NCBI GenBank assembly: GCA_905182555.1
Contig: CAJJBX010000001.1
Location: forward strand, 1 to 64,000
Length of the DNA stretch: 64,000 nucleotides
Reading direction: 5' to 3'
Source of the DNA: an uncultured Ilumatobacter sp.
GTDB taxonomy: Bacteria > Actinomycetota > Acidimicrobiia > Acidimicrobiales > Ilumatobacteraceae
The notes below the pieces were generated by a model that was given only the letters and a program-made list of their open reading frames with translations, was not told the DNA's origin and did not search any database. Of this stretch, positions 21,246-27,802 are shown piece after piece. The position numbers and the translations under genes were made by a program. Position 1 is the first letter of the stretch. Every line of letters begins with the position of its first letter.

Positions 21246-22433
21246 TCAGGCCGGAGCGATGACGACAGCCCCGTTGTGCCCACCAAACCCAAAGTTCGTG
21301 CTCAGCACAGGCCCTGGTTCCCAGGTTCGGCCTGTGCCGTGCACCAGGTCGATGGTCATCGCTGGATCGAGGTTGACCGTGTTGGCGGTCGGTGGGATCA
21401 AGCGGTGCTCCATCGACAGCAGCGCAGCAGCTGCTTCGAGGGCGCCGGCGGCACCGAGCGCGTGGCCGGTGATGCCCTTGGTCGACACGACCGGGACACT
21501 TCGGTCCCCGAACACATGCGAGAGCGCGGCGGCTTCGGCGGCGTCGTTCAGCGGCGTGGACGTGCCGTGCGCATTGACCTGCTTGATGTCGGCCGGCGTC
21601 AGACCCGACTCGGCGAGGGCCTGCTCGATGCAGGCGATCGCACCGACCCCGCCAGGGGCAGGTGCCGTGATGTGGTGTGCGTCGGCGTTGCTTGCTCCGC
21701 CGAGGATCTCGCCGATGATGTTGGCGCCGCGTGCCTCGGCAGCAGACCATTCTTCGAGGATGAAGACTGCTGAACCCTCGCCCATGACGAATCCGTCGCG
21801 GTCTGCGTCGAACGGGCGGCTGATGCCAGCTGTCGACAGTGCGGTCATGTTGGCGAAACCGGCAATGCCGGTCGGTGTGCCTGCTGCTTCGGAGCCGCCA
21901 GTGACCGCAGCGTCGAGGATGCCCCATTTGATGAGGCGAGCTGCGTAGTTGATGGCGTGGCTGCCTGCTGCACACGCGGTGACGATGGTTTCGCTCTGGC
22001 CACGGAGGCCGTAGCGCATCGAAATCGACGCGCCTGGAGCGTTCGACATCATCATCGGCACGAGAAATGGCGACACGCGCCGCTCACCCTTGGCAATACG
22101 AATGCCGATCTGTTCTTCGAGCGTGTGGAGTCCACCAACGCCGGTGGCGAAGATTGTGCCGAAGCGGCTTGCGTCGATGCCGATGGCGTCAACGCCGCCG
22201 ACGTGATCGAAGGCCTGGCCAGCCGCCGCGAGCGCAAACTGCTCGACGCGGTCGGCGCGGCGCGACTGCTTGGGACTATCGAAGTAGGGGGAGGGGTCCC
22301 AATCTTCGAACACGATGGTCCGGCCCTGGGGCGCGGACGAACCGTTCAAACCGGCCCAGAAATCTTTGGCCCCGATGCCGGCCGGAGCAACGACACCCAG
22401 GCCAGTCACGGCGACCCGACGGCCGCCTGCCAT
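21246..22433 (-). CDS. fabF: 3-oxoacyl-[ACP] synthase II FabF
   Basis: A 395-residue elongating beta-ketoacyl-ACP synthase. The Cys nucleophile lies in TACAAGSHAINYA, the two His in VNAHGTSTPLND and KGITGHALGAAGALEA, and the C terminus is STNFGFGGHNGAVVI. It starts MAGGRRVAVTGLGVVAP at 22433, the ATG overlapping the acpP stop (TGATG), so the two are translationally coupled. The open frame extends further upstream in acpP antisense-like reading but is not coding. It is the last gene of the fabD-fabH-fabG-acpP-fabF operon. Confidence 0.95.
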   Translation of the reverse strand: MAGGRRVAVTGLGVVAPAGIGAKDFWAGLNGSSAPQGRTIVFEDWDPSPYFDSPKQSRRADRVEQFALAAAGQAFDHVGGVDAIGIDASRFGTIFATGVGGLHTLEEQIGIRIAKGERRVSPFLVPMMMSNAPGASISMRYGLRGQSETIVTACAAGSHAINYAARLIKWGILDAAVTGGSEAAGTPTGIAGFANMTALSTAGISRPFDADRDGFVMGEGSAVFILEEWSAAEARGANIIGEILGGASNADAHHITAPAPGGVGAIACIEQALAESGLTPADIKQVNAHGTSTPLNDAAEAAALSHVFGDRSVPVVSTKGITGHALGAAGALEAAAALLSMEHRLIPPTANTVNLDPAMTIDLVHGTGRTWEPGPVLSTNFGFGGHNGAVVIAPA

Positions 22434-22669
22434 CAGAGCTTGCCGGTGACGAGGTCGTAGGCGTTCTTGACGGTCTCGACGCCTTCGAGGTCTTCCTCGG
22501 GCACAGCGATGTCGAATTCTTCTTCGAGTGCCATGACGAGCTCGACGAGGTCGAGGCTGTCGGCATCGAGGTCGTCGCCGAACTTGGCATCCATGACGAC
22601 TGCGGATTCTTCGACCGAGAGCACCTCGACGGCGCACTTGCGGAAACGGGCGAACAGTTCTTCATTCAT
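22433..22669 (-). CDS. acpP: Acyl carrier protein
   Basis: A 78-residue acidic ACP. The phosphopantetheine attachment site is Ser38 in the DADSLDLVELVMALEEEF helix. It carries growing acyl chains between the Fab enzymes. The 83-base gap from fabG is the only real gap in this operon. That gap holds a hairpin and a 15-bp palindrome with a TAGAAT -10-like motif, so acpP-fabF may have an extra promoter, as abundant ACP often requires. Confidence 0.96.
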   Translation of the reverse strand: MNEELFARFRKCAVEVLSVEESAVVMDAKFGDDLDADSLDLVELVMALEEEFDIAVPEEDLEGVETVKNAYDLVTGKL

Positions 22670-22704
22670 TGAAGGGTCTCCATTTGGTTGGGTGTTGGTT
22701 TGAG

Positions 22705-22729
22705 ATTCTAGAGGTGTGACCTGGTCACA
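22705..22729 (-). promoter_or_regulatory. Candidate internal promoter/operator of acpP-fabF
   Basis: On the minus strand a TAGAAT (-10-like; 22710-22705) is preceded by the perfect 15-bp palindrome TGTGACC-A-GGTCACA (22715-22729, centre base A on this strand). A palindrome overlapping the -10/-35 interval suggests binding of a regulator. Confidence 0.5.
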
Positions 22730-22730
22730 A

Positions 22731-22750
22731 GCGGCTTCTGGAGAAGCCGC
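22731..22750 (-). terminator. Hairpin after fabG (terminator or attenuator)
   Basis: Perfect 8-bp stem GCGGCTTC/GAAGCCGC with a four-base loop, three bases after the fabG stop. It has no U-run, so partial termination or mRNA processing between fabG and acpP is more likely than full termination. Confidence 0.55.
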
Positions 22751-22752
22751 GG

Positions 22753-23490
22753 TCAGTGACCCATTCCGAGGCCACCGTCAACTGGCACGACAGCGCCCGT
22801 GATGTAGGCGGCGTCAGGGCCCGAAAGAAACGCAACCGCACCGGCGATTTCGGCAGCTTGGGCCATGCGGCCAAGCGGGACGGCGGCAGTGATGTTTGCG
22901 AGTTGATCGTCGGTGAGCGCAGCAGTCATGTCGGTTTCGACAGGGCCGGGAGCGACGACGTTGACGGTGATTGATCGTGAACCGAGTTCGCGAGCGAGCG
23001 AGCGAGCGAATCCGACGAGGCCGGCCTTCGATGCCGAGTAGTTCGACTGCCCGGCCGAGCCGAGCATGCCGACCACCGATGACATTAAAACGATGCGCCC
23101 GCTGCGTGCCTTCAACATGCCTTTGGCCGCCCGTTTGGCCACGCGGTACGAGGCAGTGAGGTTCGCGTCGAGGACGGACGCGAAGTCGTCTTCGCTCATG
23201 CGCAGAAGCAGGCCGTCTTTGGTAACGCCGGCGTTCGAGACGAGCACTTCGACGGAACCACCGAAATGTTCCTCGACTGCGGAGAACGCGGCGTCGACTT
23301 CGTCCGTCGACGTGACGTTGCACTTGACGCCGAAGAAGCCCTCGGGCGGGGGAGAGGAGTTATACGTGACTGCGACTCGGTCGCCCTGAGCTGCGAACCG
23401 TTCGGCACATGCAAGGCCGATGCCACGCGACCCGCCGGTGATCAACACGATGCGGCCCGTAGCGGGTTGGGTCGACGACGAGTCGCTCAT
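22753..23490 (-). CDS. fabG: 3-oxoacyl-[ACP] reductase FabG
   Basis: A 245-residue SDR enzyme reducing 3-oxoacyl-ACP with NADPH. The Rossmann motif is ITGGSRGIGLA (residues 17-27), NAG is in VLVSNAGVTKDG, and the catalytic Ser-Tyr-Lys is in VLMSSVVGMLGSAGQSNYSASKAG. The C terminus ITGAVVPVDGGLGMGH is typical. The ATG overlaps the fabH stop as ATGA, so translation is coupled. Confidence 0.95.
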   Translation of the reverse strand: MSDSSSTQPATGRIVLITGGSRGIGLACAERFAAQGDRVAVTYNSSPPPEGFFGVKCNVTSTDEVDAAFSAVEEHFGGSVEVLVSNAGVTKDGLLLRMSEDDFASVLDANLTASYRVAKRAAKGMLKARSGRIVLMSSVVGMLGSAGQSNYSASKAGLVGFARSLARELGSRSITVNVVAPGPVETDMTAALTDDQLANITAAVPLGRMAQAAEIAGAVAFLSGPDAAYITGAVVPVDGGLGMGH

Positions 23491-24455
23491 TTCGTGTGCT
23501 CCTGAGCGGTGGTGGTCCAGCGGACGATCGCGCTTGCCGCTGACATGCCTGCGCCGAAGCCGACGAAGAGGACGAGATCACCGTCGTTGATGCGGCCCTT
23601 GTCGAGCGCATCGTTGAGGGCGAGGGGGACAGAGGCTGACGACGTGTTGCCAGTGCGATCGAGGACGATGGAGGCCCTGTCCATTGGTAGGCCGAGCCGG
23701 TCCATGGATGCCGAGATAATGCGGATGTTGGCCTGGTGCGGGACGACAAGGGCGATGTCATCGGACGTGACACCAGCATGCTTCATCGACTTTGTGGCCG
23801 AGTCGACCATGATGCGCACGGCGCGTCGAAAGACCTCGCGACCCTCCATGATGAGGTTGCCACCGCGTTCGGCGTAGAGATATTTTTCGGCGCTGCCGTC
23901 GCTGTCGAGGTCCCAACCGAGTAGCTGGCCGGGCCCGTCGACGGCTTCGATAACCGATGCGCCGGACCCATCGCCGAACAGGATTGCCGTTCCGCGATCG
24001 GTCCAGTCGGTGATGCTGGAGAGCGTGTCGGTACCGATCAACAGCACCTTCTCGGCGCCCATTGCAATGAGGCCATGGGCGGTAACAAGGCCGTATACCC
24101 AACCGGAGCAGGCTGCATTGAGGTCAAACGCGCCGCATCGTAAGCCGAGCGCTTCTTGCACGGTTGATGCGGTTGCTGGAACAGCACGGTCAGGTGTCGT
24201 GGTGGCGAGCACCAGCGCGTCGATGTCGGCGAGATCGACGCCAGACATTTCGAGTGCTTCTCGGCCAGATTCAATTGACAGCGCGCTGGTGAGTCCGTCC
24301 ACATGCCGCTGATGAATGCCGCTGCGATCGACGATCCAGTCGTGATTGGTATCAAACATTTTTTCGAGGTCGTGGTTCGTTACAACCTTTTCGGGCAGGG
24401 CGGAGCCCCATCCGGTGATGACGGCGCCCCGAGCGCCTTCGCGTGTTGCTGGCAT
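23487..24455 (-). CDS. fabH: 3-oxoacyl-[ACP] synthase III FabH
   Basis: A 322-residue initiating ketosynthase joining an acyl-CoA to malonyl-ACP. Cys116 sits in LNAACSGWVYGL, the His in VVPHQANIRI and the Asn in RTGNTSSAS, completing the Cys-His-Asn triad. The start at 24455 (MPATREGARGAVITGWGSALPE) has a GGAGGAAA ribosome site seven bases upstream; the frame is open further but overlaps fabD. It is the second gene of the fab operon. Confidence 0.95.
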   Translation of the reverse strand: MPATREGARGAVITGWGSALPEKVVTNHDLEKMFDTNHDWIVDRSGIHQRHVDGLTSALSIESGREALEMSGVDLADIDALVLATTTPDRAVPATASTVQEALGLRCGAFDLNAACSGWVYGLVTAHGLIAMGAEKVLLIGTDTLSSITDWTDRGTAILFGDGSGASVIEAVDGPGQLLGWDLDSDGSAEKYLYAERGGNLIMEGREVFRRAVRIMVDSATKSMKHAGVTSDDIALVVPHQANIRIISASMDRLGLPMDRASIVLDRTGNTSSASVPLALNDALDKGRINDGDLVLFVGFGAGMSAASAIVRWTTTAQEHTK

Positions 24456-24477
24456 GGGTGTTTCCTCCCGATTGGCT

Positions 24478-25653
24478 TCAGCTCGTGCGGAGCCAGGCGA
24501 TGGGTTGGCGAGCAGTGACTCGCTCGGTGTCGACAGCGATATAGCTCTGGAGCAGTCCGGCGAACGGCGAGCGGACTTCCTGATCGGCGACGTGGCCAAT
24601 AATGGTGCCGACTTCGATTGGTGAACCTTCGGACAGATCGCCGAGAGGTCTGAAGATGCCTGCGGCGGGACTGACCACGATGCGCTCGGTGGCGAAGAGA
24701 TGTTCGCCTTCGAGCTGTGCTGCGCCCGTGGGGGAACCGGCGGTGACCCATTCGAGCAGCTTGTCGAGGTCTTCAGGGGTGGCGACTGAGATGGTTCGTG
24801 CGTCTGTGACGGTCCGCTTGGCCATGCCGGCGAGTACGCCGCCGGGGCCGAATTCGGCAAAATCAGTGACGCCCGCGTCAGCGAGGGTGAGCAGGCTCTG
24901 TTTCCAGCGAACGGGGCTCGACAGCTGTGCTGAAAGCAGGCTGGCCCACTCGTCGCCGCGGTCGTGGGCGGTTGCATCGACGTTTGACACGACGGGGATG
25001 TCGGTGTCGCGTGGCCGGGCTTCGGCGAGGGCAGCGCGGAGCCGATCGCGCGCAGCGGTCATGAAAGGAGTGTGGAACGCTCCTGAGACCGGGAGGCTCA
25101 TGACGCGTTTTGCGCCGAGGTCCTTTGCATGAACACTTGCGGCTTCGACGCCGGCAGGCGAGCCAGCGATCACGACTTGGCCGGGGGCGTTGTAGTTGGC
25201 GACCCACACGTCGGAGTCGGCGCGGCGGCATGCGACGTCAACGTGCTCGTCGTCGAGGCCGAGGACCGCGGCCATCGTGCCGGGCCGTTCGAGCCCGGCG
25301 TCGTGCATTGCGGCTGCGCGAGCGGACACCAAGCGGACGCCGTCGTCGAAACCAAGCGCGCCGGTGGCAGTCAGGGCGGTGTATTCGCCGAGCGAATGGC
25401 CGGCACAAAAGCTGGGCTCGATCCCGAGTCGTTCGGCAGCGTCGAGCACCATGAGGCTTGACACAAACGTGGTGAGCTGAGCGTTGCGGGTGTCTTTCAA
25501 CTCGTCTGCGTCGGCGTCGCACAACAGCGCCCCAACATCACGACCGGCGATCTCTGAGGCTTCGTCGACCAGTTCCCAACTCTCGTGGCCCTGCCAGGGG
25601 CGGCCCATTCCGGGCCGTTGCGACCCCTGGCCGGGGAAGGTGAATGCGAGCAT
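24478..25653 (-). CDS. fabD: Malonyl-CoA:ACP transacylase FabD with a C-terminal lipoyl-like domain
   Basis: A 391-residue protein. Residues 1-305 are FabD: FTFPGQGSQRPGMG at the start, nucleophile Ser87 in CAGHSLGEYTAL, Arg near 112, His194 in GAFHTPFM and FEFGPGGVLAGM-like end. Residues 313-391 are extra. They read as a barrel-sandwich (biotinyl/lipoyl-like) domain with two similar halves (RIVVSPAAGIFRPL and EVRSPFAGLLQSYIA) and the ending TARQPIAWLRTS. No MKM-type lysine is present, so it is probably not modified. Start at 25653 (MLAFTFPGQGSQ), 21 codons inside the open frame. First gene of the fab operon. Confidence 0.92.
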   Translation of the reverse strand: MLAFTFPGQGSQRPGMGRPWQGHESWELVDEASEIAGRDVGALLCDADADELKDTRNAQLTTFVSSLMVLDAAERLGIEPSFCAGHSLGEYTALTATGALGFDDGVRLVSARAAAMHDAGLERPGTMAAVLGLDDEHVDVACRRADSDVWVANYNAPGQVVIAGSPAGVEAASVHAKDLGAKRVMSLPVSGAFHTPFMTAARDRLRAALAEARPRDTDIPVVSNVDATAHDRGDEWASLLSAQLSSPVRWKQSLLTLADAGVTDFAEFGPGGVLAGMAKRTVTDARTISVATPEDLDKLLEWVTAGSPTGAAQLEGEHLFATERIVVSPAAGIFRPLGDLSEGSPIEVGTIIGHVADQEVRSPFAGLLQSYIAVDTERVTARQPIAWLRTS

Positions 25654-25877
25654 TGGGGCGAGGCTAGGCGGCTTCGGGGCGTTCGCGCGGCTACCCGTGA
25701 GTAACAACGAATCCATCGCGGTCCGGCATCTGTTGACTGAGCACCTACCAGATTTGGTACTGAATGCTCCCCGACAACTCGGCCTGACAACTTCGTAGGC
25801 TCGGCAACTTCGTATGCATGGCGACGTTGCAATAGGGGTGCGGAACGATTCCGGACCCCGTTACCCTCGCCTCGTAC

Positions 25878-25951
25878 GCCCCAGTAGCCCAATTGGCAGA
25901 GGCAACGGTCTCAAACACCGTCCAGTCTCGGTTCGAGTCCGAGTTGGGGCA
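25878..25951 (+). tRNA. tRNA with leucine anticodon CAA but short variable loop
   Basis: A complete 74-base cloverleaf. Acceptor GCCCCAG/TTGGGGC (last pair G-U), D arm GCCC-AATTGGCAGA-GGC, anticodon stem ACGGT/ACCGT with loop CTCAAAC giving CAA (Leu, UUG codons), variable region CCAGT of only five bases, T arm CTCGG-TTCGAGT-CCGAG, discriminator A, no encoded CCA. A normal tRNA-Leu has a long variable arm, so this is a class-I body with a leucine anticodon. Confidence 0.85.
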
Positions 25952-25993
25952 CGCAAGTTCTCGATTGTTCAATCGCTCTGCCACAGTGCAGCG

Positions 25994-26842
25994 ATGGACC
26001 CACTCATCGGACGCCGGACCTGGCGCACGGCCGAACCCATCCACTCAGCGATCTACTTCGTGCCCGAGGCAACGGAGGAATACGCAGCGATTGGTTTCGA
26101 CGGCTGGATGAGTGGCTACTTCCCTTCGCGAAGTGCCCCGATGGGTGCCGTGTCGGCCGAGGTGGTCAAGGCAACCTTCTACAACTTCGACCCGTCGCTC
26201 GTCGCCCGATCGATGGCTGGGGCCTGGGAGACAGCATCGCCCGACCAGTTGATAGCGGCACGATTTACCGCGGCCGACCGCATGGTCAGGCGACTCGCCG
26301 GCGACACGATTCACGAGCTCGCCCCGGCTGCCGAGATTGCGCGACGAGCAGCCGAGGCCGCCTGCGAACATCCCGAAGGCCGCCCGCTGTTTGCTGGGCA
26401 TGTGTCGCTGGCGTGGCCTGACGAACCTCATCTCGTGCTCTGGCATGCCCAGACGTTGCTGCGCGAGTTCCGCGGCGACGGGCACCTCGCCGCGCTCACG
26501 GCGCAGGGCCTGACCGGCTGCGAGGCGCTGGTCACGCATGCAGCGATGGGCGAGATCTCCGGCAAGGTGCTGAAGAGCTCGCGTCAACGCACTGACGACG
26601 ACTGGAACGGCGCGATTGAATCGTTGCGGGCCCGTGGCTGGCTCGGTGCCGACGGAGCCTTCACCGACGCCGGCCGCGAAGGTCGTCAGTGGATCGAAGA
26701 TCGCACCGATGAACTCGGCGTGCTGCCGTATGCAGCGATTGGCGAGGAGGCGTGCGCCGAACTCCGCTCGACGGTGCGCGCCACCAGCACCCTCATGGCA
26801 GCAGCACTCGGGTTCGCTCGCCCAGACCCTGACGAAGCCTGA
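25994..26842 (+). CDS. SCO6745/SalK-like protein
   Basis: A 282-residue protein. The internal PIHSAIYFVPEATEEYAAIGFDGWMSGYF, a repeated YF/NF segment with PLFAGHVSLAWP, LWHAQTLLREFRGDGHLAAL and the HTH-like ending are typical of the SCO6745 (SalK-like) actinobacterial family. These are predicted winged-helix proteins of unknown function. The frame is open back into the tRNA; I use the ATG at 25994, which gives the family start MDPLIGRRTWRTAEPIHS. It is followed 21 bases later by a small coiled-coil gene. Confidence 0.75.
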   Translation: MDPLIGRRTWRTAEPIHSAIYFVPEATEEYAAIGFDGWMSGYFPSRSAPMGAVSAEVVKATFYNFDPSLVARSMAGAWETASPDQLIAARFTAADRMVRRLAGDTIHELAPAAEIARRAAEAACEHPEGRPLFAGHVSLAWPDEPHLVLWHAQTLLREFRGDGHLAALTAQGLTGCEALVTHAAMGEISGKVLKSSRQRTDDDWNGAIESLRARGWLGADGAFTDAGREGRQWIEDRTDELGVLPYAAIGEEACAELRSTVRATSTLMAAALGFARPDPDEA

Positions 26843-26863
26843 GTCGATTACAGTTCACACAGC

Positions 26864-27154
26864 ATGAGTAAGCGATCGTTGGAGCGGCGGCTCACGAAAA
26901 TAGGGACACGGCTGAAGGGCTTGCGCGGCGAACTCGCGGTTGTCGAAGAGCAGTTGCTCTATCTCGGCGAAGATGCTGACGACCAAGCAATTCGAGCCAT
27001 GGTGGCCGAGACGGCATCCTCGTCGTTCGATGCTCGATCGGCCCAGGGCAACTTCGAGAACATGTCGAAGCATCGCTCCCGCATGATTGCCGAGGTTGCC
27101 GAACTGGAACAGAAGCAAGACGAGCTCCTCGACCAGATGCTCAGCGCCAAGTAG
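26864..27154 (+). CDS. Small coiled-coil protein of unknown function
   Basis: A 96-residue charged, almost wholly helical protein with heptad-like leucines (LTKIGTRLKGLRGELAVVEEQLLYLG ... EVAELEQKQDELLDQML in parts). No enzymatic motif is seen. The ATG at 26864 follows a TACAGT -10-like motif by nine bases. It lies just upstream of pdtaR, a placement I believe is common for such proteins in actinobacteria, but function is not established. I do not recognise a named family. Confidence 0.75.
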   Translation: MSKRSLERRLTKIGTRLKGLRGELAVVEEQLLYLGEDADDQAIRAMVAETASSSFDARSAQGNFENMSKHRSRMIAEVAELEQKQDELLDQMLSAK

Positions 27155-27159
27155 CCGAG

Positions 27160-27199
27160 CGGCCCCTGGTGGCATGTCGTTCGTTGCAACCAGGGGCCG
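27160..27199. promoter_or_regulatory. Inverted repeat in the pdtaR leader region
   Basis: Eleven-bp perfect arms CGGCCCCTGGT / ACCAGGGGCCG separated by 18 bases. It starts five bases after the small upstream gene and ends 18 bases before pdtaR. There is no U-tract. It could terminate the upstream transcript or bind a regulator. Confidence 0.55.
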
Positions 27200-27217
27200 G
27201 TGGTCCATACTGAAGCC

Positions 27218-27802
27218 ATGCCCTTGCGCGTCGTGATTGCCGAAGACGAAGCCATCATTCGGATGGACCTTCGCGAAACCCTCCAAGAAGAGGGCTACGA
27301 CGTCGTTGGCGAAACTGGGCGCGGCGATCAGGCGGTCGAACTCGTCCGCGACTTACAGCCCGACTTGGCGATCCTCGACATCAAGATGCCCGGCATGACA
27401 GGCCTCGAAGCGGCCGCGATTATCAACGCTGAAAAGATTTGCGGTGTGCTGATGCTGACCGCATTTAGCCAGCGTGAAGTCGTAGAGCAGGCTCGCGACG
27501 CGGGCGCCCTTGCGTTCCTTGTGAAGCCGTTCCAGAGGAGTGATCTCGTTCCGGCGATCGAAGTTGCGATGGGTCGCTTCCGCGAGCTGCGCGACTTGAC
27601 CGGCGAAATCAGTGCACTTGGCGAACAGCTCGAATCCCGCAAGTTCATCGAGCGGGCCAAGGGCGTGTTGATCGACGAGCTCGGCATCACCGAGAACGAT
27701 GCGTTCCAGTTCATCCAGAAGACGGCGATGAGCGAGCGATCCCGGATGCGTGACGTCGCCGACCAGATCCTCGACGGCTCACTTCGCCCGGACGCTGGCT
27801 GA
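27218..27802 (+). CDS. pdtaR: ANTAR-domain response regulator (PdtaR type)
   Basis: A 194-residue two-domain regulator. The receiver domain (1-115) has the acidic pocket ED (10-11), phosphoacceptor Asp54 in LAILDIKMPG and Lys103 in LVKPF. The C-terminal ANTAR domain (about 125-185, RKFIERAKGVLIDELGITENDAFQFI) binds paired-hexaloop RNA hairpins and works by transcription antitermination. In mycobacteria it partners with the PdtaS kinase, not seen here. The start at 27218 is chosen because it begins the receiver (MPLRVVIAEDE) and follows CATACT by six bases (leaderless pattern). Its stop overlaps the polA ATG. Confidence 0.93.
   Translation: MPLRVVIAEDEAIIRMDLRETLQEEGYDVVGETGRGDQAVELVRDLQPDLAILDIKMPGMTGLEAAAIINAEKICGVLMLTAFSQREVVEQARDAGALAFLVKPFQRSDLVPAIEVAMGRFRELRDLTGEISALGEQLESRKFIERAKGVLIDELGITENDAFQFIQKTAMSERSRMRDVADQILDGSLRPDAG

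Noticed and set aside
22715..22729. TGTGA...TCACA palindrome as a CRP-family site
   Set aside because: The half-site spacing is five bases rather than the six of the CRP consensus, so I leave the regulator unnamed.
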